Assembly: GCA_023229465.1 (NCBI GenBank)
Contig: JALNZE010000001.1
Location: 186,001-250,000, forward strand
Length of the DNA stretch: 64,000 nucleotides
Direction of reading: 5' to 3'
Source: Chitinophagaceae bacterium
GTDB lineage: Bacteria > Bacteroidota > Bacteroidia > Chitinophagales > Chitinophagaceae
How positions within the stretch are numbered: position 1 is the stretch's first letter; each line of letters starts with the position of its first letter. Below are positions 34,014 through 41,969 of this stretch, piece by piece. A program made the position numbers and the translations under genes. The notes beneath the pieces are model-generated. The model ran no database searches. It had not been told where the DNA came from and was given only the letters and a program-made list of their open reading frames with translations.

Positions 34014-35013
34014 ACAGATCTATTTTTCGAACTTCCTTTTCAAATTTTTCAGTGAACGCTTTTACCATATTGTAGTCTTCGTTCCTGGCGCGTATAAAAC
34101 GGGCCGTTTCCATTCCTGCCAGAACAAGTTTTCCTTGTTTCGATTCATGCAGCTCCGCCAGGCATTTTTGAACCTGGTTTCGAATTTCAACCGGTATATC
34201 ATCACGTACCATTACTGAATTATTGATGAGCCACTCTGTTTCCCAAATCACTTTCAGTTCAGCCGCTTCCTTTGGGTGATCTTTTTGAAATAGCCTCCAG
34301 GGTGGTGGCCAGGTTCCTCCTGCAATCGTTTTTTTTAAATAAACATTCATTATAGAAGACTCTTGTGATCCTACATAAATATTGTTGATATCCCTGTTTA
34401 TATCAATCCCCTGTTTAAATAAGTAGTATTGAATCATCACACAGGCTGCCAGTGCCGTGGGTGAAGGATAGCTGACCGCTTTTCCGATAAGGTCGGATGG
34501 GTTGCGGATGCCCGCATCATTTCTAACAATGATTACTCCTTTAAAATCTTCCGGATACCCGGCTTTAGCGATAACAATATAACCAGATTTGATTGCCTTA
34601 ATTGTTTGCCATGGATTGGGAAGTAAAAACTCGAGCTTTCGATTCTTATACTTTTGTTCAAAATTGGAATAATCCCTTGATGCCTCCAGCTCAAACTCAA
34701 CTCCGTTAATCCTATCATTCAGATAATCAATAAGTGGCTGATAGGCTTGTATCAACTTAGCAGGATTATGAAGTGGGTGTACCGCGAAGCGATAAACCGG
34801 AACCGTTTTGGTTAGCGCGGAATCACTGTATTTAGGACCAGAATCACCTGGTTGATTATTACAGCCCATAATACATACAAAACCAATCAATAAATAAATT
34901 GAACCTGATTTACTGTTTTTGAATATACTTGTATAAAGTCGTTTGATGTACTTAGATTTTATAAGATTTGAATACCCAACGGATCTTCCCATTGGCGTAC
35001 GGTAATTTTTCAA
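33997..35013 (-). CDS. PhnD-like periplasmic binding lipoprotein
   Basis: A 338-residue binding protein of the phosphate/phosphonate (PhnD) class: VPVYRFAVHPLHNPAKLIQA, PLIDYLNDRINGVEFEL, EFLLPNPWQTIKAIKSGY, KAVSYPSPTALAACVMIQYY. A lipoprotein signal is visible (LIGFVCIMGC, Cys at about residue 51), preceded by an oddly long basic stretch, so the true start may be the second Met (34992) or later. No transporter ATPase or permease is nearby. The 17-base overlap with the histidine kinase suggests a ligand-sensing rather than uptake role. Confidence 0.8.
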   Translation of the reverse strand: MKNYRTPMGRSVGYSNLIKSKYIKRLYTSIFKNSKSGSIYLLIGFVCIMGCNNQPGDSGPKYSDSALTKTVPVYRFAVHPLHNPAKLIQAYQPLIDYLNDRINGVEFELEASRDYSNFEQKYKNRKLEFLLPNPWQTIKAIKSGYIVIAKAGYPEDFKGVIIVRNDAGIRNPSDLIGKAVSYPSPTALAACVMIQYYLFKQGIDINRDINNIYVGSQESSIMNVYLKKTIAGGTWPPPWRLFQKDHPKEAAELKVIWETEWLINNSVMVRDDIPVEIRNQVQKCLAELHESKQGKLVLAGMETARFIRARNEDYNMVKAFTEKFEKEVRKIDLYDLAK

Positions 35014-35426
35014 TAAAATCAGCCACTTTCAAAGTTACCGGCATTTGCCCTATTTTTTGATTTTTCTGTGACCCGGCTTTTGGGAGCGCCTGTTACGCAT
35101 AATTTGCAACGTAAATACCTGTTTATCAGTCGTTTAATTAATTCTAATTTGGGAAGAAAAATACGAATTTAACTAAGGGTTACCCTGGTGCATTAAACAT
35201 TGCATCAGCTAATAAATAAAATGGGAGGCGTGATCCCAGGGGTTATGTGGGCAAGCAGATAACTAACCCGAAACCTGAATTTAACCGGCAGGTTTAATGA
35301 AAGCGAAATACATACAATAATAGAACAGCCTGATCAAATAATTAATATGCATTCACGGAAATAGTTGCGTAATTTGAATCGTTAGCGGCCATTAAGGCAA
35401 TCATTCCTACATCTAAAAACAAAGCA
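35014..35426. other. Gene-free intergenic stretch
   Basis: 413 bases between divergent genes. I see no ORF, tRNA, clean terminator or strong repeat. It must contain the promoters of the PhnD-like operon and of the DJ-1 gene, but no full TTG-N18-TAnnTTTG match was found by eye. Confidence 0.4.
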
Positions 35427-36002
35427 ATGAAAAAGATATTATTCCTGACGGGCGATTTTACAGAAGACTATGAAACAATGGTTCCTTTTCAGATGCTTGA
35501 AATGGTAGGTTATATTGTTCATGCTGTTTGTCCTAACAAAAAAAAGGGGGAAACTATTAAAACAGCCATTCATGATTTTGAAGGCGACCAAACCTATTCT
35601 GAAAAACCAGGGCATAATTTTACATTGAATTACAGCTTTAGTGAAGTATTCGTAAGCGATTACGATGGCTTAGTGATTGCCGGGGGAAGAGCGCCGGAAT
35701 ACCTAAGACTAAACGAAAAAGTGATTGAAATAGTAAAACATTTTTTTACAACGAATAAACCTGTTGCAGCCATCTGTCACGGTATTCAGCTATTAACTAC
35801 TGCCGGTGTTGTAAAAGGGAGAAAGTTAACAGCTTATCCGGCAGTTGGTCCAGAGGTAACATTAGCAGGTGGAGAATTCCAGGCTATTCCGGTAGATGCC
35901 GCATTTGTAGACGGCAACCTTGTTACCTCTCCGGCATGGCCGGCTCATCCAAGTTTTATCAGGGAATTTTTGAGAATCATGGGGGCCAAAATTGAGCTAT
36001 AA
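35427..36002 (+). CDS. DJ-1/PfpI family protein
   Basis: A 191-residue class I glutamine-amidotransferase-like protein: ILFLTGDFTEDYETMVPF with the conserved Glu (E16), and the nucleophile elbow AAICHGIQLL with C117 and H118. Members are glyoxalase/deglycase-like enzymes, proteases or chaperones. The strand LTAYPAVGPEVTLAGGEF and the DGNLVTSPAWPAHP block are typical. Length is normal; single gene. Confidence 0.85.
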   Translation: MKKILFLTGDFTEDYETMVPFQMLEMVGYIVHAVCPNKKKGETIKTAIHDFEGDQTYSEKPGHNFTLNYSFSEVFVSDYDGLVIAGGRAPEYLRLNEKVIEIVKHFFTTNKPVAAICHGIQLLTTAGVVKGRKLTAYPAVGPEVTLAGGEFQAIPVDAAFVDGNLVTSPAWPAHPSFIREFLRIMGAKIEL

Positions 36003-36063
36003 AATCATTTAATTATTTTCATCCTGTATGATTAATGACTTCCCGACCTCCAACTGGGTTGAC

Positions 36064-36303
36064 TCAGTTTTCTTTTATGCTATCTTCCGGATGTTCTAAC
36101 AGGTATTGATTTAACATAGTCTCCAGTGAATCAAAATAAGTTTTTAAATTGTCAATCGTTATTTCCGGTTTACTTTCGTTAGGGATGGTTATGGGTAGCT
36201 CTTCTAAATATTTTGACAATGCGGGATATTGATCCTTAATTCTCATGGTGATTTTCAGGATTTTTTCGTTCAACACTGTCTGTTGATTGATGTTATTTTC
36301 CAT
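36064..36303 (-). CDS. Small hypothetical protein, 79 residues
   Basis: A soluble, mainly helical, acidic protein (MENNINQQTVLNEKILKITM, then PALSKYLEELPITIP and LETMLNQYLLEHPED). Codon use and composition look real, and the family is not one I know. It lies between the DJ-1 gene (convergent) and the GH53 remnant. Confidence 0.5.
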   Translation of the reverse strand: MENNINQQTVLNEKILKITMRIKDQYPALSKYLEELPITIPNESKPEITIDNLKTYFDSLETMLNQYLLEHPEDSIKEN

Positions 36304-36338
36304 TAGAGTAGATTTATATTTTTTATGTTACTACTAAA

Positions 36339-36527
36339 TTACATGAAGGAAAAGAAGTTTTTATTTAAAATTCTTGAGAAACGATAAGGAAAATGCATGA
36401 ACGCCATGGCAGGAAGGGTATTGCCCTGAAAATCGAACAATGCCATATTCTCCCAGGAAAACCCTGTACCCCACCGATCTTTCATAGAAGAACTGATCCA
36501 TTCAGGCCCCCGATAATGGCGGAGCAT
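36339..36527 (-). pseudogene. GH53 (arabinogalactan endo-beta-1,4-galactanase) C-terminal fragment
   Basis: The frame reads YRGPEWISSSMKDRWGTG, then SWENMALFDFQGNTLPAMAF, which is the C-terminal end of GH53 enzymes (the W(E)PxWI and SWENQALFDFNGNALPA blocks). Everything upstream, including both catalytic Glu, is missing. It starts just six bases after the end of the GH43 gene, so a deletion seems to have joined them. Confidence 0.65.
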
Positions 36528-36532
36528 TTAGA

Positions 36533-38290
36533 TTATTCAGTTTTTATGATAACGGTTCGTTTACCAATCCCATTCTCATTAAAAGCTTCTATCTGAAAAT
36601 AATAAGGCCGGTTTTTTTCCATGGCTGAGAAATAATATTCATTTGTTCCATACACCATGATACTGGTGTATAATTTATCCGGAGCGATGCCTGTATAAAT
36701 CATATAACCTGTGGCCGCGGCATTTACCTGCCATTTCAACCAACTGTTACGTCTTTCATTATCGCCCCTGAGTACCACAAAATGCTGAACGGTATCCGGC
36801 ACTGTGCCAATACCTTTTCCAAACACACGAAACCCACTGATGGCAAACTTACCTGTTGGCATGTGTATATTCTCCAGTTTCAGGTATCGTGCCTTTACAG
36901 GAGTGGTCAATTCAAGATACTCATGAGGTATATCAGTTTGGTTATCGCTTTTATCAATCAACATTTTCCAATTCACGCCATCATTGGAACTAAATAATTT
37001 GTATTGATGAAAAATAGCTGTTTGCTTACCCATCAAAGTAGCATCATGGTCGGCATAATTGATCTGCACGGCATGAATGGTGGATAGCTTACCCAGATCG
37101 GTTTGTATCCATTCGCCTTTATTTCCTGTAGCAGCGCTCCAATAGGTTTTAATGTCTTCATCAACCGATAAATTGGCTGAGAAAGCACCTATGGTTGATG
37201 ATACTTGTACCGGTTTCTGGTAATTCAATAACATCCAGCCAGTAAACTGTGATGCATCATGATTGGCTTTGGCATTGGGCAGGTAATGCGGATAATCTCC
37301 ATAAGCAGTATTCGTATACAGAATATCATCCTTATCAAATTGCGTGGGCCAGATACCAATTCTACGTTCAAAATTATTTTTTACCGCAACAACCATCGTA
37401 GAAACATGCCACCATTGTTTGAACGGATCCTGGTAGGTTGCCCCATGTCCGGCGCCTTTAGCAAACCCGCCAGGTTTAAATGAGAAAGGGTTATGCGATT
37501 GATACATAAATGGCCCCATGGGTTTTTCTGCCACATACACACCATCCCCATATCCACTGAACTCAGTACCCGGCGCACCATATTGCAGGTAATATTTTTT
37601 GTTATGCTTATTTACCCAGGCTCCCTCCATAAATGGTTTCAGAAAAGTATTATCGTTATGCTCTCCAAATCTTTCCCAGCCATGTACCTCATCATGCAGG
37701 CGGATGAGTTCTTTTTTTTCTCCGATGGGTTGTAAGGTTTTACGATCAATCTCCTGTCCATACAAAGGGTAAAAATTACTCGAGCCCCAATAGAGATACA
37801 CTCTATTATCATCATCCACAAAAAATCCGGGATCCCATGCCCCAACCTGAAATGAATCAACAGCTTCTTTCCATTCATCTTTTTGCGGATTCGTACTCAT
37901 CCATAAAGGAAAATCCTTGTCGTGCGTTGAGCCGATTACCAATAAGGTATCTCCTAAAACCAGGGTAGCCGGGGCACACAATTCATCATACACTTTATGC
38001 CAGGGTTTTAGAAACTTTCTCGGTACAAAATTCCATTTAACCATATCCGCGCTCCACCAATAACCCCATTGATTGGTAGAAAATAAATAATAATTTCCTT
38101 TGAATACCGTAATCACAGGATCGGCTGTAGCCCGGTGTTTACCTTGTTCTACAAAATTGGGTATCGGACAAAACCCATAATCTATATTGATAGGGTTACA
38201 GTATGTTTTTTGTTGTGCAATAGTATTACTCGTAGTTGAAACAAACAGAAACAATAGAAAACTTAGTAGAAAAATAGTCCTTACATTCAT
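36533..38290 (-). CDS. GH43 glycosidase with CBM32-like and FN3 domains, exported
   Basis: From the ATG at 38290 (MNVRTIFLLSFLLFLFV) the protein has 585 residues and a clear signal peptide; ten more residues upstream are open but less likely. Residues about 25-340 form a GH43-type five-blade propeller: the base is Asp in ATADPVITVFKGNYY, the pKa-tuning Asp in VGAWDPGFFVDDDN, the acid Glu in FMEGAWVNKHNKKYYL. Next come a discoidin/CBM32-like domain (about 350-490, WSAATGNKGEWIQTDLG, RYLKLENI) and an FN3 domain (about 500-585). Acts on plant-type polysaccharide, probably arabinan, xylan or galactan side chains. Confidence 0.85.
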   Translation of the reverse strand: MNVRTIFLLSFLLFLFVSTTSNTIAQQKTYCNPINIDYGFCPIPNFVEQGKHRATADPVITVFKGNYYLFSTNQWGYWWSADMVKWNFVPRKFLKPWHKVYDELCAPATLVLGDTLLVIGSTHDKDFPLWMSTNPQKDEWKEAVDSFQVGAWDPGFFVDDDNRVYLYWGSSNFYPLYGQEIDRKTLQPIGEKKELIRLHDEVHGWERFGEHNDNTFLKPFMEGAWVNKHNKKYYLQYGAPGTEFSGYGDGVYVAEKPMGPFMYQSHNPFSFKPGGFAKGAGHGATYQDPFKQWWHVSTMVVAVKNNFERRIGIWPTQFDKDDILYTNTAYGDYPHYLPNAKANHDASQFTGWMLLNYQKPVQVSSTIGAFSANLSVDEDIKTYWSAATGNKGEWIQTDLGKLSTIHAVQINYADHDATLMGKQTAIFHQYKLFSSNDGVNWKMLIDKSDNQTDIPHEYLELTTPVKARYLKLENIHMPTGKFAISGFRVFGKGIGTVPDTVQHFVVLRGDNERRNSWLKWQVNAAATGYMIYTGIAPDKLYTSIMVYGTNEYYFSAMEKNRPYYFQIEAFNENGIGKRTVIIKTE

Positions 38291-38387
38291 ATGTGAATAA
38301 ATTATAGGCTTTACAATCAAACGAAAGTTACTAATAATCTTATTAATTTTGGCAACTATATACCAGATGGGACAAATCTAAATAAAA

Positions 38388-38410
38388 AAAGAGGGTTATT
38401 TACCCTCTTT
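38388..38410 (-). terminator. Rho-independent terminator overlapping the stop of the 55-aa ORF
   Basis: Arms AAAGAGGGT and ACCCTCTTT, 5-base loop, followed on the minus strand by TTTTTATT. The stop codon at 38396-38398 lies inside it. Confidence 0.75.
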
Positions 38411-38563
38411 AATTTCAGTTTTTAATTTTTCTAACTTCTCGTCAATTAGTTTTTCTAATCTCCCAAAATTTAGTGCAGTATTAGTCCCAAGTTCGAGAAT
38501 TATATGATGCATCCGGGATAACTTATCCTCGATTGCCTTTAGTCTATTTGCTACTTCTTCCAT
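38396..38563 (-). CDS. Small helical protein, 55 residues
   Basis: A short gene from an ATG at 38563: MEEVANRLKAIEDKLSRMHH, then LEKLIDEKLEKLKTEIKEGK. It is a two-helix, coiled-coil-like protein, Lys/Glu-rich. Its stop sits in a strong terminator, which supports it as a real last gene of the minus-strand cluster. Function unknown. Confidence 0.55.
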   Translation of the reverse strand: MEEVANRLKAIEDKLSRMHHIILELGTNTALNFGRLEKLIDEKLEKLKTEIKEGK

Positions 38564-38578
38564 ATATAAATTTTTTGT

Positions 38579-38725
38579 TTACTTCTTTTTGGGCTGCTCT
38601 TTCTTCTTAACGCCTGCTCCTGTAATGGATATGGCTATCATGTCCTCGAATGAGCCATTAAAGGTTAATGGCTTTTCGTACTTAGTAGCCCTCTTTTTTC
38701 CCTTCTTTTTTATAGCTTTTGCCAT
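38579..38725 (-). CDS. Small basic protein, 48 residues
   Basis: From the ATG at 38725: MAKAIKKKGKKRATKYEKPL, then TFNGSFEDMIAISITGAGVK and a KKEQPKKK tail. Small proteins of this pattern (basic start, KPLxFNGSFEDMI core) recur in Bacteroidota accessory regions, function unknown. The frame is open further up, but those residues do not look coding. It lies 15 bases before the 55-aa gene and probably shares its transcript. Confidence 0.6.
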   Translation of the reverse strand: MAKAIKKKGKKRATKYEKPLTFNGSFEDMIAISITGAGVKKKEQPKKK

Positions 38726-38760
38726 ACTCGTAAAGTTAGTAATTATTTCGTATCTTTCTA

Positions 38761-38884
38761 ACGAGGAAATCCTCGTAGCAAGTCCCCTAATGAGAGGGAC
38801 AACCCTACAAGGCTCACAGCACATACATTGATGCCGTTATTTCCATCTAACAACATTAAGGACGGCTTTAGCTGTCCTTTTTTT
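38761..38884 (+). ncRNA. Candidate small RNA ending in a terminator
   Basis: On the plus strand three hairpins follow in order: ACGAGG/CCTCGT (38761-38776), GTCCC/GGGAC (38782-38800), and a terminator AAGGACGGC/GCTGTCCTT (38858-38879) running into seven T. No gene on the plus strand accounts for this terminator. A short RNA antisense to the leader of the 48-residue gene is possible; no known family is recognised. Confidence 0.35.
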
Positions 38885-39419
38885 ACAACTTTTTTTGATG
38901 TGTACTATTTTTTGAGGTTTTATCATAGTTCTCATGACCGTACCCGTGCTTCTCATTCAATTCGTAAAGTTGTAAATATATATCAGTTGAATTTTGAGAA
39001 GTAGAAACCCATTTTGAAACTACGTCCAACATCTCATTCATTTTTGCTTGATACGTCATTCTACCATCACTTTTGCGAATACCATTGGGATTATCCGATT
39101 TCTTTTTGCCCCTATTTAGAAAAACATTTTTCTCATCATAGATCAAGCCTCTTCCTTCTTTAAATTCTTTCCCTTTTGGCAAGTATTTCTTTAATAGATT
39201 AGTAATCCCAGTATAGTATATTTGATACTTTTCTTCTGGATTTTCGGATTTCTTACCAAGCAACTGCCTTAATTCATCAACTTCAGCTAAGTCGCCTTTT
39301 TCAAGGTCAACACGTAATTGTTTTCCTTTCTTTTGCCTTGCCTTCTCAAGCAATTCCAGTCGTTCTAAATCTTCCTTAGATAGTATTTTTTTCGCCTTGT
39401 TTAATTTTGGATTTTTCAT
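38883..39419 (-). CDS. Charged hypothetical protein coupled to the ImmA/IrrE gene
   Basis: A 178-residue, strongly charged protein, helical at the start (LNKAKKILSKEDLERLELLE, LAEVDELRQLLGKKS), with a middle block GRGLIYDEKNVFLNRGKKKS and a helical MTYQAKMNEMLDVVSKWVST region. No family recognised. It overlaps the end of the HTH-ImmA/IrrE gene by 44 bases, so the two are cotranslated. The pair could be a regulator-plus-target or toxin-antitoxin-like module. Confidence 0.6.
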   Translation of the reverse strand: MKNPKLNKAKKILSKEDLERLELLEKARQKKGKQLRVDLEKGDLAEVDELRQLLGKKSENPEEKYQIYYTGITNLLKKYLPKGKEFKEGRGLIYDEKNVFLNRGKKKSDNPNGIRKSDGRMTYQAKMNEMLDVVSKWVSTSQNSTDIYLQLYELNEKHGYGHENYDKTSKNSTHQKKL

Positions 39420-40632
39420 TTTTTATATCATTTAAGTCAAAAATGGATTTTATGTTTTCTGCTATTTCCGCAAGGCTATTCTCTTTCCAGGTAATAGGAT
39501 TTAACTTTTGCAATGCAGTTTGATAAGGGGGAAAATACTCTTTAAAGTGGGCATAGTAATTTCTATTATTCAATAATTGTTCAAACTGTCTGAAAGATGA
39601 ATAAACAAAGGATGGATGTACTTCCAATTCTTTAGCAAACCTTTCAACCAAAAAATGTGTATGGATGTGTGGCTTTATATACTCATAGTCATCTCTCCCG
39701 CAAAAATATTCTCTTGAAAAATCTTCCGATTTATCTTCAATTAATAGTAAATCAGGATCACCAGTCAGATGATAACCTTTTGCTTCGATTGCCTCAAGGT
39801 CATATAAAACATGATGTAATTCATGTAGCAATGTTTCCCAGATTGTAGTATATTTTTTGTTTAAGTCCGTCAATACAATACATGGCTTTGAATTAATGAC
39901 AAACGTACCACCCCTAACTTGCGTTAATGTCAAGTGTGATTGAAATATTACAGTTACACCAACATTATAAAGTGCTTTACAAACAGTAACCAATCCTAAT
40001 TCAACATCTTGACAATAAGGTTTTATTTTAGTAATGATATCCTTTAATGCCTCCCTATTGTATTCATTTGGGTTGTTAATATCCTTGAAGCATTGAATTG
40101 CTGATTTTACCCAAAAATCTTTCATCTTGTCTGAATATCCCCGCTTTGTTCTACTGTACAATGGCACGTTTACAGCCCTTTCAAATTCAAAAACACTGGA
40201 ATATCCGAAGAAGGTTAATACACGATTTATCAATTTTTTTGGTTCGTCTTTTGGTTTAAAGAAACCGACTTGAGTTAGTTTTTTTATATCAAAATTTTTG
40301 GCAATAAATGAAGCATCGCTTGCTCTTTCAATTGAACCTATATTTTCACTTTCCTGATTTTTTAATATTGCAGAAATAGCTTGGTACAAATCGGTTATTT
40401 CTAAAAAGTGTGCAATCTTGATAATGTTAATAATGCTTGGTTGTTTGGCATTGCCAGCGAGGGTATCATCAAGCGTTCTTAAATCAATATTCAAAAGATC
40501 GCTTGCCTTTCTTTTACTTATATTATATTCTACCAGTTTATCTTCAAATAATTTATTAAGATCTAAGTTCGTTCCGCTTCCGGTCACGATACCCTCCAAT
40601 AACTTATTGATATTAAACGTATTATAATTCAT
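39376..40632 (-). CDS. HTH regulator with ImmA/IrrE-type metallopeptidase domain
   Basis: From the ATG at 40632 (MNYNTFNINKLLEG) the protein has 418 residues. An XRE-type HTH is at about 30-80 (LVEYNISKRKASDLLNIDLR, then a second helix), followed by a linker and an ImmA/IrrE (COG2856-type) metallopeptidase domain. The zinc motif is LLHELHHVL (HELHH at about 270-274), with the third ligand probably in KSEDFSREYF. In phages and conjugative elements such proteins cleave a repressor. It is transcribed away from the transposase gene; two direct repeats lie in the shared promoter region. Confidence 0.8.
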   Translation of the reverse strand: MNYNTFNINKLLEGIVTGSGTNLDLNKLFEDKLVEYNISKRKASDLLNIDLRTLDDTLAGNAKQPSIINIIKIAHFLEITDLYQAISAILKNQESENIGSIERASDASFIAKNFDIKKLTQVGFFKPKDEPKKLINRVLTFFGYSSVFEFERAVNVPLYSRTKRGYSDKMKDFWVKSAIQCFKDINNPNEYNREALKDIITKIKPYCQDVELGLVTVCKALYNVGVTVIFQSHLTLTQVRGGTFVINSKPCIVLTDLNKKYTTIWETLLHELHHVLYDLEAIEAKGYHLTGDPDLLLIEDKSEDFSREYFCGRDDYEYIKPHIHTHFLVERFAKELEVHPSFVYSSFRQFEQLLNNRNYYAHFKEYFPPYQTALQKLNPITWKENSLAEIAENIKSIFDLNDIKNEKSKIKQGEKNTI

Positions 40633-40641
40633 TGATGTAGA

Positions 40642-40706
40642 TTTACAGCAAAAATATGGCATTTTAACTGTAAAACCAAGCATTTTGATGGAAATTTACA
40701 GCAAAA
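40642..40706. promoter_or_regulatory. Direct and inverted TTTACAG repeats between the ImmA/IrrE and transposase genes
   Basis: TTTACAGCAAAA occurs at 40642-40653 and again at 40695-40706, 53 bases apart; CTGTAAA at 40668-40674 is the inverse of the first seven bases. They lie just upstream of the HTH gene start (40632, minus) and before the transposase start (40759, plus). Candidate operators for the HTH protein. Confidence 0.45.
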
Positions 40707-40758
40707 TAATTTGGTAGATAGTGGGACAGGTATTATCTTTGTTAAACAACTAACGAAA

Positions 40759-41679
40759 ATGGAAAGTCAATTCAAGAATTTACAGCAACTATTAGACTTC
40801 TTTAAGGATGAACAAATTTGTAAAGATTGGTATGAGAACCAACGCTGGGGTGGGCACATTGCCTGTCCTCATTGTGGTAATGCTGGTAAGATATACCGGA
40901 CAAACAGAGGCTTTAAATGCGGAGAAAAACTGTGTGGTAAGAAGTTTACTGTAATTAGCGGAACAATATTCGAGAATACTAAAGTTAGTTTGAGGATTTG
41001 GTTTGGTGCTATGTATTTAATATCGACTTCAAAGAAAGGTGTTAGTTCCTTACAGCTTGCAGAGCAATTAGGTGTAACCCAAAAAACAGCTTGGTTTCTT
41101 AATCATCGTATCCGTGCTATGCTGACAGATAGTGCTTCTGAAAGTTTTGGTGACGTTGTGCAGATTGATGAAACGCTTGTCGGTGGATTGAACAAAAATC
41201 GACACGCAGATAAGAAGCATAAGAATACGCAGGGCGGCAAAGGAAAGTCTATTGTGTTTGGTGCTCGTAGCATTACTGGTAAGGTAAAAACGTTAGTTAT
41301 ACCCAATACTGAAATAGCTACTATACTTCCGGTAGTTCAAAAATGGATTGATAAAGGAAGCATTATGGTAACAGATGAGGCAAGGCAATATCATTTATCA
41401 TTAGATGCTGATTTCTTCCATGTTTCAATAAACCACAGCGAAGGACAATACTCAAGCGGATGCTTTACTACTAACAATATGGAGAACTTTTGGAGTACGT
41501 TTAAACGGGGGATCATTGGTATCTATCACTATGTTTCACCTCAACACTTACAACGTTACGCCACAGAGTTTGAATATCGTTATAATAACAGACAGGATAC
41601 GGGCGTAGAGAAGTTTGAAACAGCAGTTAAAGGTGCTGATAGCAAAAGATTGACTTACGATACTTTAACAGGTAAGTAA
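40759..41679 (+). mobile_element. IS1595-family (ISXO2-like) transposase
   Basis: From the ATG at 40759 (MESQFKNLQQLLDFFKDE) 306 residues. An N-terminal zinc ribbon (IACPHCGNAGKIYR, KCGEKLCGKKF), a small HTH (VSSLQLAEQLGVTQKTAWFL), then the ISXO2-like DDE domain: Asp in VVQIDETLVGG, Asp in IMVTDEARQYH, and the last acidic residue in NNMENFWSTFKRG. Full length, no frameshift, so possibly active. No clear terminal inverted repeats were seen around it, and it may be a solitary or domesticated copy. The tight divergent pairing with the HTH gene is unusual for an IS. Confidence 0.85.
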
Positions 41680-41704
41680 CCATACATTAACCACTAATAC
41701 CGGG

Positions 41705-41745
41705 GAAGCCCTTACACTTATCGCTTTGATAAGTGTAAGGGCTTC
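41705..41745. other. Perfect 18-bp hairpin
   Basis: GAAGCCCTTACACTTATC, five-base loop, and its exact complement. No T run follows on either strand. It lies between the transposase stop and the 3' end of the tRNA-like gene; it could be the end of the IS-carrying segment or a terminator/attenuator-type structure. Confidence 0.5.
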
Positions 41746-41748
41746 TTG

Positions 41749-41835
41749 CGGTGAGGACGGGATTCGAACCCATGGAGGCTTTGAAACCTCGGCAGTTTCT
41801 GAGGCTGCTGTAATAAACCACTCTACCAACTCAAA
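41749..41835 (-). pseudogene. Decayed class II tRNA, Leu(CAG)-like
   Basis: 87 bases fold like a class II tRNA: D stem GTA/TAC with the GG loop, anticodon stem GCAGC/ACTGC with loop CTCAGAA (anticodon CAG), a long variable arm GAGG/CCTC, T stem ATGGG/CCCGT with loop TTCGAAT. The acceptor is broken: TTTGAGT against CCTCACC pairs at only 4 of 7 positions (three T where G would fit), and the anticodon stem has a C/A mismatch at its base. G at the discriminator position is not the Leu norm. Probably a pseudogene or relic of an integration site. Confidence 0.45.
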
Positions 41836-41969
41836 TATGACGTTAGTCATTTGTGAAATGGGTTACAAAATTAATGTATTTTCGTGAATAAGTCCCATCT
41901 CCTATATAGTTGCCTTAATTTTTAATTCAGAAAGAAATCTGTAAATTTCTACCTCATTTAAGATGCTAT

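Noticed and set aside
38761..38820. Hammerhead-like core CTAATGAG next to a small stem
   Set aside because: The third core base is A instead of G, and the GAA element and cleavage triplet are not in place. The hairpins alone do not make a ribozyme.
38589..38831. Plus-strand 80-residue hydrophobic frame
   Set aside because: It is the mirror of the Lys-rich 48-residue gene on the minus strand; Lys codons read backwards give Phe and Leu.
40711..41745. Complete IS with terminal inverted repeats around the transposase
   Set aside because: No convincing matching ends were found by eye; the TTTACAG repeats are direct or short and fit operators better.
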